From Polaribacter vadi (lineage in GTDB: Bacteria; Bacteroidota; Bacteroidia; Flavobacteriales; Flavobacteriaceae), in NCBI RefSeq assembly GCF_018861005.1, contig NZ_JAHKQL010000017.1, forward strand, positions 91,078 to 155,077: a stretch of DNA of 64,000 nucleotides. The letters run 5' to 3'. The notes under the pieces are model-generated. The model worked only from the letters and a program-made list of their open reading frames with translations, was not told where the DNA came from and did no database searches. The translations under genes and the position numbers were made by a program. Positions 55,695-63,160 of the stretch are shown here, piece after piece. The first letter of the stretch is position 1. The number at the start of each line of letters is the position of its first letter.

Positions 55695-55748
55695 CTCTTT
55701 GTATAGTAATTGTTAATTTTAGCCAAATTTAAATCAAATTCGTATCAA

Positions 55749-57950
55749 ATGAAAAAAATCTCTTTATTCGTATTTTCTTTATTTTTTATAAGTACTGTTA
55801 GCATCGCTCAGGAAAAAAAAGAAAAAAAGGAAACGCAACAAGGGCACACAGATCAAAACAAATTCAGACAAATGAAAGATGTTTTGGCAACGCCTAATGA
55901 TCAGCATACTGCTTCTGGTGCTCCAGGTCATCAATATACCCAACAAAAAGTTGATTATATTATGGACATTCGTTTAGAAGAAAGTACAAATAAAATTTAT
56001 GGTGATGAAAAAATAACTTATCACAATAATTCTAAAGACAATTTAGAATATTTATGGGTACAGTTAGACCAAAATATGAGAGCTGACGATTCTAAAACTC
56101 CGTTAGCAAAATCTGAAGGTGCATCTGCTTTTATAACACCAAGTAACTTTAAAAGCACTTATTTAAAAGAAGGTAAAGGTTTTGGTTTTAATATAGAAAA
56201 AGTAACAAGTGCAGGTAAACCATTATCACATTTCATCAACAGAACAATGATGAGAGTTAATTTACCAAAAGCATTAGCACCAGGTGAAACTTTTGAATTT
56301 AGCATTAAATGGAATTATAAAATTAACGACATCAACAAAGATGGAGGTCGTTCTGGTTTAGAATCTTTTCCTGATGGAAACAACAACTATACAATTGCTC
56401 AGTTTTTTCCAAGATTAGCAGTATATAATAATGTAGAAGGATGGCAAAATATGCAATTCTGGGGACGTTCTGAATGGGCTTTAGAATTTGGAGATTATGA
56501 GGTTAATTTAACTGTACCTGAAGATCATATTGTAGATGCAACAGGAGTTTTACAAAACGAAAAAGATGTTTTAACTAAAACACAACGCAAACGTTGGGAA
56601 ACTGCAAGAAAATCTTTTGATAAACCTGTTTTAATTGTAACACAAGAAGAAGCAGAAAAAGCAGAAAAAGGACGTGCAACAGGTACAAAAACTTGGACAT
56701 TTAAAGCACAACAAGTTAGAGATTTTGCTTTTGCAACATCAAGAAAATACATTTGGGATGCTATGGCTACAGATGTAAATGGTAAAACTGTTATGGCAGT
56801 TTCATTATATCCTAAAGAAGGTAACCCTTTATGGGAGGAGCATTCTACAAGAGCTGTTGCAACTACTTTAATTGAATATTCTAAGTTAACGTTTACATAT
56901 CCTTATCCAAAAGCAATTTCTGTGCATTCAGAAAGACAAGGTATGGAGTACCCAATGATTTGTTTCAACTTTGGTCGTCCAAATCCTGATGGAACGTATT
57001 CTGACAGAACTAAAAAAGGAATGCTAGGTGTAATCATCCACGAAGTTGGCCACAACTTTTTCCCAATGATTGTAAATTCTGATGAAAGACAATGGACATG
57101 GATGGATGAAGGTTTAAACTCTTTTGTAGAAATTTTAGCAGAAGATGTATACGATCCAGAATTATTTGCATCAAATCCTGCAAAAAACATTACACGTTAT
57201 ATGGGTGGAGATCAATCTAACATCTCTCCTATTATGTCTCAAGGAGATTACGTAAAACAATTTGGACCAAATGCATATTCTAAACCAGCTGCTGGTTTAT
57301 ATATGTTACGTAAAACCATTATGGGACCTGAATTATTTGATCACGCTTTTAGAACTTATTCTCAAAGATGGATGTTTAAACACCCAACTCCAGAAGATTT
57401 CTTTAGATCTATGGAAGATGCATCTGGTATGGATTTAGATTGGTTTTTTAGAGGATGGTTTTATACTACAGACGTTACTGACTTAGGTATTAAAAATGTG
57501 AAACCTTTGTATTTAACTGATAAGCCAAGTGAAAGAGTAACCAAGTTAAAAGAACAGTACAAGCAGTATTTTGATAATTTAGGAGATTTAGTTTACATTA
57601 CTGATAAAAAAGAAGATGCAAACCCTAAAGCTATGGATAAATATTTAGAAGGTGTAGAAGCACCAAGCTATATTTATTCTGTTGAATTCGAAAAACCAGG
57701 AGGTTTAGTTATGCCATTAATCGTAGAATTAACCTATGCTGATGGTACTACAGAAAGACAAACTTTCCCTGCACAAATCTGGATGAAAGATGATGCTACA
57801 GTTAAAAGAATTTTCTCTTCTACACAAGAAATTATAAGTTTTAAAGTAGATCCAGATGAAGAAACTGCAGATGTAGATACATCTAACAACAGCTGGCCAA
57901 AACCAGAAACTGATAAGTTTGATAAATTTAAAGCTAAAGTAAAAGGATAA
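55749..57950 (+). CDS. M1 family metallopeptidase (copy 2)
   Basis: The ATG at 55749 opens a signal peptide (MKKISLFVFSLFFISTVSIAQ); an upstream TTG in frame at 55710 is rejected. The protein has 733 residues and the same architecture as copy 1: RQGMEYPMICFNFGRP, zinc motif IHEVGHNFFP (about 428), and WTWMDEGLNSFVEI with the third ligand Glu. It carries an extra insertion near the C-terminus (about 600-640). The two copies are clearly a tandem duplication that has since diverged. A long terminator follows. Confidence 0.95.
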   Translation: MKKISLFVFSLFFISTVSIAQEKKEKKETQQGHTDQNKFRQMKDVLATPNDQHTASGAPGHQYTQQKVDYIMDIRLEESTNKIYGDEKITYHNNSKDNLEYLWVQLDQNMRADDSKTPLAKSEGASAFITPSNFKSTYLKEGKGFGFNIEKVTSAGKPLSHFINRTMMRVNLPKALAPGETFEFSIKWNYKINDINKDGGRSGLESFPDGNNNYTIAQFFPRLAVYNNVEGWQNMQFWGRSEWALEFGDYEVNLTVPEDHIVDATGVLQNEKDVLTKTQRKRWETARKSFDKPVLIVTQEEAEKAEKGRATGTKTWTFKAQQVRDFAFATSRKYIWDAMATDVNGKTVMAVSLYPKEGNPLWEEHSTRAVATTLIEYSKLTFTYPYPKAISVHSERQGMEYPMICFNFGRPNPDGTYSDRTKKGMLGVIIHEVGHNFFPMIVNSDERQWTWMDEGLNSFVEILAEDVYDPELFASNPAKNITRYMGGDQSNISPIMSQGDYVKQFGPNAYSKPAAGLYMLRKTIMGPELFDHAFRTYSQRWMFKHPTPEDFFRSMEDASGMDLDWFFRGWFYTTDVTDLGIKNVKPLYLTDKPSERVTKLKEQYKQYFDNLGDLVYITDKKEDANPKAMDKYLEGVEAPSYIYSVEFEKPGGLVMPLIVELTYADGTTERQTFPAQIWMKDDATVKRIFSSTQEIISFKVDPDEETADVDTSNNSWPKPETDKFDKFKAKVKG

Positions 57951-57977
57951 GATTTTTTCCTTTTATTATTTGAACGT

Positions 57978-58028
57978 AAACCTCATAATTTTACTAATTG
58001 TTAGTAATAATTATGAGGTTTCTTTTTA
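57978..58028 (+). terminator. Long hairpin terminator after the second M1 gene
   Basis: AAACCTCATAATT and AATTATGAGGTTT form the outer stem, with TTACTAA / TTAGTAA continuing inward, followed by TCTTTTT. It separates the peptidase unit from the integrase region. Confidence 0.85.
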
Positions 58029-58182
58029 AATCATTTTTAGTTTATAAACCTTACAATTAATAAAAATTAAAGTCAATTTAGATTAACGAAACTATAATAA
58101 TTGAATAAGTATAGTCATCCAATTTATTGATATAAAAAAGGACAAAAATATCAACAATAATATATAATTAGCAGATTATTTA

Positions 58183-58222
58183 TTTAAGAATTTACTACTA
58201 AAATTTATCAAAAATTCTTAAA
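58183..58222. promoter_or_regulatory. Inverted repeat upstream of the integrase gene
   Basis: TTTAAGAATTT (58183-58193) and AAATTCTTAAA (58212-58222) are exact 11-bp inverted repeats, 18 bp apart, ending 13 bp before the integrase ATG. It could be an operator or a 5'-UTR hairpin that limits recombinase synthesis. No TAnnTTTG element was seen nearby. Confidence 0.45.
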
Positions 58223-58235
58223 TTTACAATTAGCT

Positions 58236-59357
58236 ATGAAAAAAATTACTTTAAAACCAAAAAAACATCGAGAAAAAGAAATTTTTTCTATTGAATATCC
58301 TTTTGATAAAGAAATAAAAACTCACTTAAAAAAATTACCTATTGTTTTTTGGAGCAATACACTTAGATGTTATTACGCTGAATTAAATAAAGAAAATGTA
58401 GGTTTAATTTTTAATCACTTAAGACTTAAAAAATGGTTTATTGATTATAGTAGTCTTAAATTAAAAACCACATCTGTAACAAAGAAAAAAGAAGTTACTC
58501 CCCTATTTTTACCAAATCTTTCTGAAGCATTAAAAAACGATATTAATAAATTTAAAAAGTGGCTACAACAAAAAAGATTAAGTGAAAACACAGTAAACAC
58601 ATATGCTGATGTAACTTCATCTTTCTTAAAATATAGTGTATCAAAAAACACCAATAATTATTCAACAAAGCTTATAGAAGCCTTTAATTACGATTTTATT
58701 TTTAAGCAAAATAAATCTGTTTCATATCAAAATCAATGTATAAATGGCATTAAGAAATACTTTGAGTATAAAGGTCTACAAGTTGAGAATATGTATATAG
58801 AAAGACCAAAAAAAGAAAAAAAGTTACCTTCGGTTTTAAGTGTTAAAGAGATAAAATCTTTATTAGCGAATACACAAAATTTAAAGCATAAAACATTATT
58901 ATCTCTTATTTATTCAGCAGGATTAAGAATTGGAGAAGCTTTAAATTTAAAAGTAAAGGATATTGATGGTCAAAGAATGTTAATTCACATTCATCAAGCA
59001 AAAGGTAAAAAGGATAGATATACCTTATTATCTGCCAGTTTTTTAGAACTATTAAGAGATTATTACAAGGCCTATAAACCAAAAGAATATTTATTTGAAG
59101 GACAAAAGGGAGCACAATATACAAACTCGAGTGCGCAATCAGTATTAAAAATTGCTACCCAAAAGGCAGGGATAAAAAAGAGAGTTACTTTGCATACGTT
59201 AAGACATAGTTTTGCAACCCATTTATTAGAAAACGGAACAGATATAAGATATATTCAAGAATTATTAGGCCATAACAGTCCAAAAACAACAATGATTTAC
59301 ACGCATGTAACAGAAACGAGTATAAAAAACATTAAAAATCCATTTGATGATTTATAA
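58236..59357 (+). CDS. Tyrosine recombinase, putative cassette integrase
   Basis: The 373-residue protein has an N-terminal arm of about 95 residues (PFDKEIKTHLKKLPIVFWSN), a SAM-like core-binding domain (about 100-185) and a catalytic domain (about 197-373). The active site is complete: R231 (AGLRIGEAL), K256/K258, H320 and R323 (HTLRHSFATHL), H346 (LLGHNSPKT) and Y355 (MIYTHV). The end, IKNPFDDL, resembles the SPLD-L end of IntI proteins. The distance from R231 to H320 (89) is like XerD (about 96) and shorter than in IntI1 (about 131, from memory), so the IntI-specific insertion is missing. It should cut and join attI/attC or related sites; that is inferred from position. Confidence 0.88.
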   Translation: MKKITLKPKKHREKEIFSIEYPFDKEIKTHLKKLPIVFWSNTLRCYYAELNKENVGLIFNHLRLKKWFIDYSSLKLKTTSVTKKKEVTPLFLPNLSEALKNDINKFKKWLQQKRLSENTVNTYADVTSSFLKYSVSKNTNNYSTKLIEAFNYDFIFKQNKSVSYQNQCINGIKKYFEYKGLQVENMYIERPKKEKKLPSVLSVKEIKSLLANTQNLKHKTLLSLIYSAGLRIGEALNLKVKDIDGQRMLIHIHQAKGKKDRYTLLSASFLELLRDYYKAYKPKEYLFEGQKGAQYTNSSAQSVLKIATQKAGIKKRVTLHTLRHSFATHLLENGTDIRYIQELLGHNSPKTTMIYTHVTETSIKNIKNPFDDL

Positions 59358-59439
59358 GAAAATAATATCTTTAAAAATAATAAATGAAGATTTATAATAA
59401 TAACAAAAACTCAGCATAGCCACCCAAAAAAGATTAAAA

Positions 59440-59474
59440 GGCTTATAAAAACTAAGTTTATATACGAGTTAGGC
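59440..59474 (+). other. attI-like primary recombination site
   Basis: TTTATATACGAGTTAGGC ends in GTTAGGC (59468-59474), a perfect GTTRRRY core. It lies 110 bp after the integrase stop and 22 bp before the first cassette gene. The stretch TTATA-ACGA-GTTAGGC resembles the L'-R' half of the downstream attC sites (TTATACAACAACGTTAGC). There is no matching left half, as expected for an attI rather than an attC. The left border given is arbitrary. Confidence 0.6.
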
Positions 59475-59496
59475 AACATTTGGCTGAACAACAAAA

Positions 59497-60804
59497 ATGA
59501 AAGAAATAAGAGAAAAAGTCATAAAAGAATTCAGACGACGAAAATATGCTGAATCTACAATTAGAGGTTATTCAAATACTCTATTTAGACTTTTTGATTT
59601 TTATTCGGCATATAATCCAACAGAAATTACTAATAAACAAGTAACAAGTTATGCAAGGTCATTAATAAATCAGAAAAAGTCACATACAACTTTAAGAACC
59701 TTGGTTTTTGTATGTAAAATATTTTTCGACCAAATGCACAACAAAAAACACGGAATTTATAAATTTAAATTCCCTGCTACTGCTGAAAGGTCTGCTGATT
59801 TTTTCGAGCAATCAGATATTTTAGAATTAATAAATCGAAAAGAAAATTTAAAGCATAAAATTATTTTTCTTCTAATGTATTCTTGTGGTTTAGAGGCTAA
59901 CGAATTATTGGAAATTAAAGTTAAAGACATTATTTCTAAAGATGAGAATCCGTTTATAATTTTACACGATAGTAAAGGAAATGAAAAGAGAAGAGCTTAT
60001 TTATCAAAAAGAGTTATTCCATTATTATCAGACTATTACAAAGAATTCAAACCAGAATCATATTTTATATATGGGCAAAATGACAAGACTAAAAAATACT
60101 CTTATACAAGTGTAAGTAAATTACTGAAAGCTTCATTAAAAGAAATGGAACTAAATCCTGCTTTTACAACTAGAGCATTTAAATACTCTTATATTAAGCA
60201 CTTAAATCAATTAGGAATTCCTTTAATAATAATTTTAGAAAATTTAAAAATCAAAGAATTCAAATCTCATTTTCAATATTCAAAATTAATCCACGAAGAA
60301 CAAACAATTAATTTTACGCCTTATGACAAATTAATTACTACAACTGAAAAAACTGAAAGTTTTGATGATTTAGAATCTTTAGTATTTGAATTGAAAGATT
60401 TAGACGAAATAGATTATTTAATGGAGGGTATAGATTGTTTTAGAAATGGTAGTTTAAGAGCTGGAGTTATTTTTATTTGGTCATCTGCTATAAAGAATAT
60501 TAGAAAACAAATATTAGGCATAGATACTCTAAAAAATATAAACGAAGAACTAAACAGAATTGACTCGAGAGCAAAAAAAATAAAAAACATTGAAAGCTTC
60601 GAATACATAAAAGACGAAACAACAATACAATTAGCTGAAAGAATAGGAGTTTTTAGCAAGTTTGAGAAAAATGAATTAATAAACAATTGCCTAGGCTTGA
60701 GAAACAAATGTGGACATCCTTCAAACTACAAACCAGAAATTCAAAGAGTAAAATCGTTTGTGGAAGAAGTACTGAATATGATATACAAAAAAAACGTTGC
60801 CTAA
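59497..60804 (+). CDS. Cassette 1: catalytically dead tyrosine recombinase fused to a HEPN domain
   Basis: The protein has 435 residues. Residues 1-90 are a core-binding domain (KYAESTIRGYSNTLFRLFDF) and 105-265 follow the recombinase catalytic fold, but catalytic residues are replaced: the first Arg is Glu133 (CGLEANELL), HxxR is Arg226-Lys229, the second His is Ile252; only Tyr261 remains. From about 300 a helical domain follows with the HEPN RNase motif R402-N-K-C-G-H407-P. The likely design is a DNA-binding module with an RNA-cleaving effector. The stop TAA is part of the attC R'' box. It is the first cassette after attI. It could be a toxin, a defence protein or a regulator of the array; none is shown. 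Confidence 0.8.
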   Translation: MKEIREKVIKEFRRRKYAESTIRGYSNTLFRLFDFYSAYNPTEITNKQVTSYARSLINQKKSHTTLRTLVFVCKIFFDQMHNKKHGIYKFKFPATAERSADFFEQSDILELINRKENLKHKIIFLLMYSCGLEANELLEIKVKDIISKDENPFIILHDSKGNEKRRAYLSKRVIPLLSDYYKEFKPESYFIYGQNDKTKKYSYTSVSKLLKASLKEMELNPAFTTRAFKYSYIKHLNQLGIPLIIILENLKIKEFKSHFQYSKLIHEEQTINFTPYDKLITTTEKTESFDDLESLVFELKDLDEIDYLMEGIDCFRNGSLRAGVIFIWSSAIKNIRKQILGIDTLKNINEELNRIDSRAKKIKNIESFEYIKDETTIQLAERIGVFSKFEKNELINNCLGLRNKCGHPSNYKPEIQRVKSFVEEVLNMIYKKNVA

Positions 60805-60994
60805 CAACGTGTATAAAACATAGCTATTACAGGCTTTACAAGAGGTTTGTGTATATTTACAAAGTCCGCCAAATTTTTAAATTTGGCTTTTAAAATAAAA
60901 AAAGTAAAAACAAAATATAAAAATTCGGCTCTGTGTTAATCCGAAAAATTAGTGTCTTTTTGCACGCTACATTTCATACACAAAACCGTTGTAC
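60796..60994 (+). repeat. attC site of cassette 1
   Basis: R'' GCCTAAC (60799-60805) extends to GTTGCCTAAC, the exact reverse complement of the core at 59468-59477. R' is GTTGTAC (60988-60994). L''/L' arms pair imperfectly: ACAACG with CGTTGT, GTGTAT with ATACAC, and TAGC with GCTA, with extra bases on one side as in known attC sites. At about 196 bp it is longer than the other sites, and its middle differs from theirs. Confidence 0.75.
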
Positions 60995-61020
60995 GTAAGC
61001 TAAGAAACCGCTAACAAAAT

Positions 61021-61737
61021 ATGAAAATTATAGATATTGAATACGATTATAGATTGGATAGTAAATGTGGAGACCCTGATACTGACAGTCCAAAATTATA
61101 TGAAATTCACAGTCTTTTATGGAATAAAGAAATTTCAAAAAACATTACTTTAAATTTGAGTATTTTGAGTAAAAGTTACGGAAGATTAATTTTAAAAAAC
61201 AATTTGACTGATAATTTATCAAGCGATAGAATGTGTCCTCATTATGTTGGGAAATATAACGGAAAATTAGACAAATGGTTGAGCGAAACTGAAAAAGAAA
61301 AATTTCAACAAAAAGTCAGAACAATTGGAGGACACATAGTTTTTCCAGCACATAGAAAAGATGGATTTACAATTAATCAAGCAAGAGGAGTAAATCGAAA
61401 AATATGTGACAGGTTTGACTTAACTTTAGAGTGTTTCAGGAGATTTTATATAAATGAGGAAAGTCCTTTGACAAGTACACTAAAACGATACTCTGATTTT
61501 TTAAAATTATTTAGGAATTTTAAAGGTTACACAGATTTTTTTATGCTTCAAGATTTTATTGAAAATAGTGGAAAAATTAAATTCTTATTGCCGTTTGATA
61601 ACTTTAATCGTTCAGCTTTACCAGAAAGCAAAGAAGAATACGTGAACTATATGAACAGCACAATAGAACTGATAGACAAAAGAAACGAAAGAATATTAAA
61701 TAGAATGAAAAAAGCCTGCGTACAACACCATATATAA
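61021..61737 (+). CDS. Cassette 2: DUF6994-like hypothetical protein
   Basis: The 238-residue protein shows the pattern of the DUF6994 family as remembered: DPDTDSPKLYEIHSLLWNKEI at the start, LSSDRMCPHY, then GHIVFPAHRKDGFTINQARG and NRKICDRFDLTLECFRRFY (about 104-145), FKGYTDFFMLQDFIE and KFLLPFDNFNRSALPESKEEY. No catalytic motif is recognised. The last six codons (VQHHI and stop) lie within the attC site, so the C-terminus is set by recombination-site sequence. Function is unknown. Confidence 0.8.
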   Translation: MKIIDIEYDYRLDSKCGDPDTDSPKLYEIHSLLWNKEISKNITLNLSILSKSYGRLILKNNLTDNLSSDRMCPHYVGKYNGKLDKWLSETEKEKFQQKVRTIGGHIVFPAHRKDGFTINQARGVNRKICDRFDLTLECFRRFYINEESPLTSTLKRYSDFLKLFRNFKGYTDFFMLQDFIENSGKIKFLLPFDNFNRSALPESKEEYVNYMNSTIELIDKRNERILNRMKKACVQHHI

Positions 61738-61853
61738 TTTATTGCTAGTTTTTTGCTTACTTACGAAAATCCTCGCGGATTTTCTTTGTCTGTAATTATT
61801 TACTAAATTACGTGCTTAAACCACGCAACAAACCATATATAAACACGTTAGCA
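61720..61853 (+). repeat. attC site of cassette 2
   Basis: R'' GTACAAC (61720-61726) is the exact reverse complement of the core GTTGTAC at 60988. R' is GTTAGCA (61847-61853). In the middle, GAAAATCC-TCGC-GGATTTTC forms a perfect 8-bp hairpin. ATATAT blocks flank both ends. Total length is 134 bp. Confidence 0.85.
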
Positions 61854-61858
61854 CCAAT

Positions 61859-61876
61859 ATGACAAAAAAACTATGA
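61859..61876 (+). CDS. Five-codon minicistron MTKKL upstream of cassette 3 gene
   Basis: ATG ACA AAA AAA CTA TGA begins 6 bp after the core site. Its stop overlaps the start of the main gene as ATGA. Short leader ORFs in attI1 are known to raise translation of cassette genes, and this one is placed to couple translation the same way. It may be a chance ORF. Confidence 0.3.
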   Translation: MTKKL

Positions 61877-62991
61877 GTACAATTTCAAGATGGATTTTAC
61901 CTTGCTACCATACTGATAGTGAATTTTCAACTGAACCGATTACAATTGATTTAACAGACAATTTGAATCTTATTCTTTCCAACGAAGTTTGGAATCGAAA
62001 ATTTGAATATGGATTTACAGGTGGTTTAAAAAACACAGAAATAAATGACATTAAACGTGCTTCTGTAATTATATTTCCTCGTTTTATTTCAGGAATGGTC
62101 AATGAAAATCGAATACCAGAATTAATTGAAAAACATTGCGGAAAATTACCTGAATATTTAAAAGTTGAAAATTATAAGAATTGGTCACATAATATTGGAT
62201 TTGCAGTAATTGAAGTGGAGTATAAAAAATCACTAAAAACCATTCCGATTAAAAAGGATTTTGCTGGTTATATTCCCAACTGGAATGAAGAATTTTTAAA
62301 TACATATCATAAACATTTTGCTGTACTGAAAGAACTGAAATTTTTCTTTCTTGCAGGTTTGCATTTATCATTTCCAACAACATCAATAGTCATTAGAGAT
62401 GACAGTTCTATAAATGATGGTTTTTTTCAGATTAATTCTGGACAAAGAAAATATGCGACTTTAAAAGCGAGTAGCTCATTTATGCACGAAGTTTTAATTG
62501 AGAGAACCAAATTAAAAAACCTAATTGGAAATTTAAATGGACTTGCAACTAAATGGCATTTTAATTTATGGCCAATTAAAAGGTACCTGACAGCTGTTGA
62601 AAGTTATCAAATATCAATGGACAACTTACTTGACTTGCTTTATTCTTTAGAAGGTTTATTTAGTAAAAATACTTCTTCGGACTTTATAAAAATGACTTGT
62701 GTTTTAAGTTTAGCAAATAATAAAAAAGAGGCAAAATCGCTCAAGGAAATTTTAGATGTTGGTTTTAGAATACGAAATGATATTGCTCACGGAGAAAGGT
62801 CTTACGACTTATATGACAAAATTAAATTAGCTGGAAAAGAGAAATTAGCTCAAGATATATATTGGAAAATTAAAGTTATTGTTGCACAAATGATAATTCT
62901 TGCAACATCGAAATTAATTACAAATCCTAATTTGAGAAATCTGAAATTTAATGAAGATGATTTTTTAGATTTGATTTACAAAGAAGAATAA
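61873..62991 (+). CDS. Cassette 3: ApeA-like HEPN-domain protein
   Basis: The 372-residue protein has an N-terminal mixed alpha/beta region (about 1-235), reminiscent of the ApeA N-terminal domain. A C-terminal helical domain follows (about 240-350): LLDLLYSLEGLF, a TCVLSLANN helix and ILDVGFRIRNDIAHGERS, in which R301-N-D-I-A-H306 is the RX4H HEPN ribonuclease motif. ApeA-type HEPN proteins are abortive-infection effectors against phages, so a defence role is a reasonable inference. It occupies its own cassette and may be read from the MTKKL minicistron. Confidence 0.78.
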   Translation: MSTISRWILPCYHTDSEFSTEPITIDLTDNLNLILSNEVWNRKFEYGFTGGLKNTEINDIKRASVIIFPRFISGMVNENRIPELIEKHCGKLPEYLKVENYKNWSHNIGFAVIEVEYKKSLKTIPIKKDFAGYIPNWNEEFLNTYHKHFAVLKELKFFFLAGLHLSFPTTSIVIRDDSSINDGFFQINSGQRKYATLKASSSFMHEVLIERTKLKNLIGNLNGLATKWHFNLWPIKRYLTAVESYQISMDNLLDLLYSLEGLFSKNTSSDFIKMTCVLSLANNKKEAKSLKEILDVGFRIRNDIAHGERSYDLYDKIKLAGKEKLAQDIYWKIKVIVAQMIILATSKLITNPNLRNLKFNEDDFLDLIYKEE

Positions 62992-62995
62992 ATAC

Positions 62996-63130
62996 TGGTG
63001 CTAACACCGTATAAAATTAATTACTAGTTCTAGCCTACTTACGAAAGTCCTCGCGGACTTTCTATCTGTGATTTATTTGCTAACTTTAGTGCTTAAAACA
63101 CGCAACTAATCTTATACAACAACGTTAGCA
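62996..63130 (+). repeat. attC site of cassette 3
   Basis: TGGTGCTAAC (62996-63005) is the exact reverse complement of GTTAGCACCA at 61847-61856. R' is GTTAGCA (63124-63130). CCGTATAA and TTATAC-ACG form the outer arms, and GAAAGTCC-TCGC-GGACTTTC the central hairpin. R'' to R' spans 132 bp. Confidence 0.92.
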
Positions 63131-63160
63131 ACAACTAAAAATCAATACGCAGAAAAAAAT

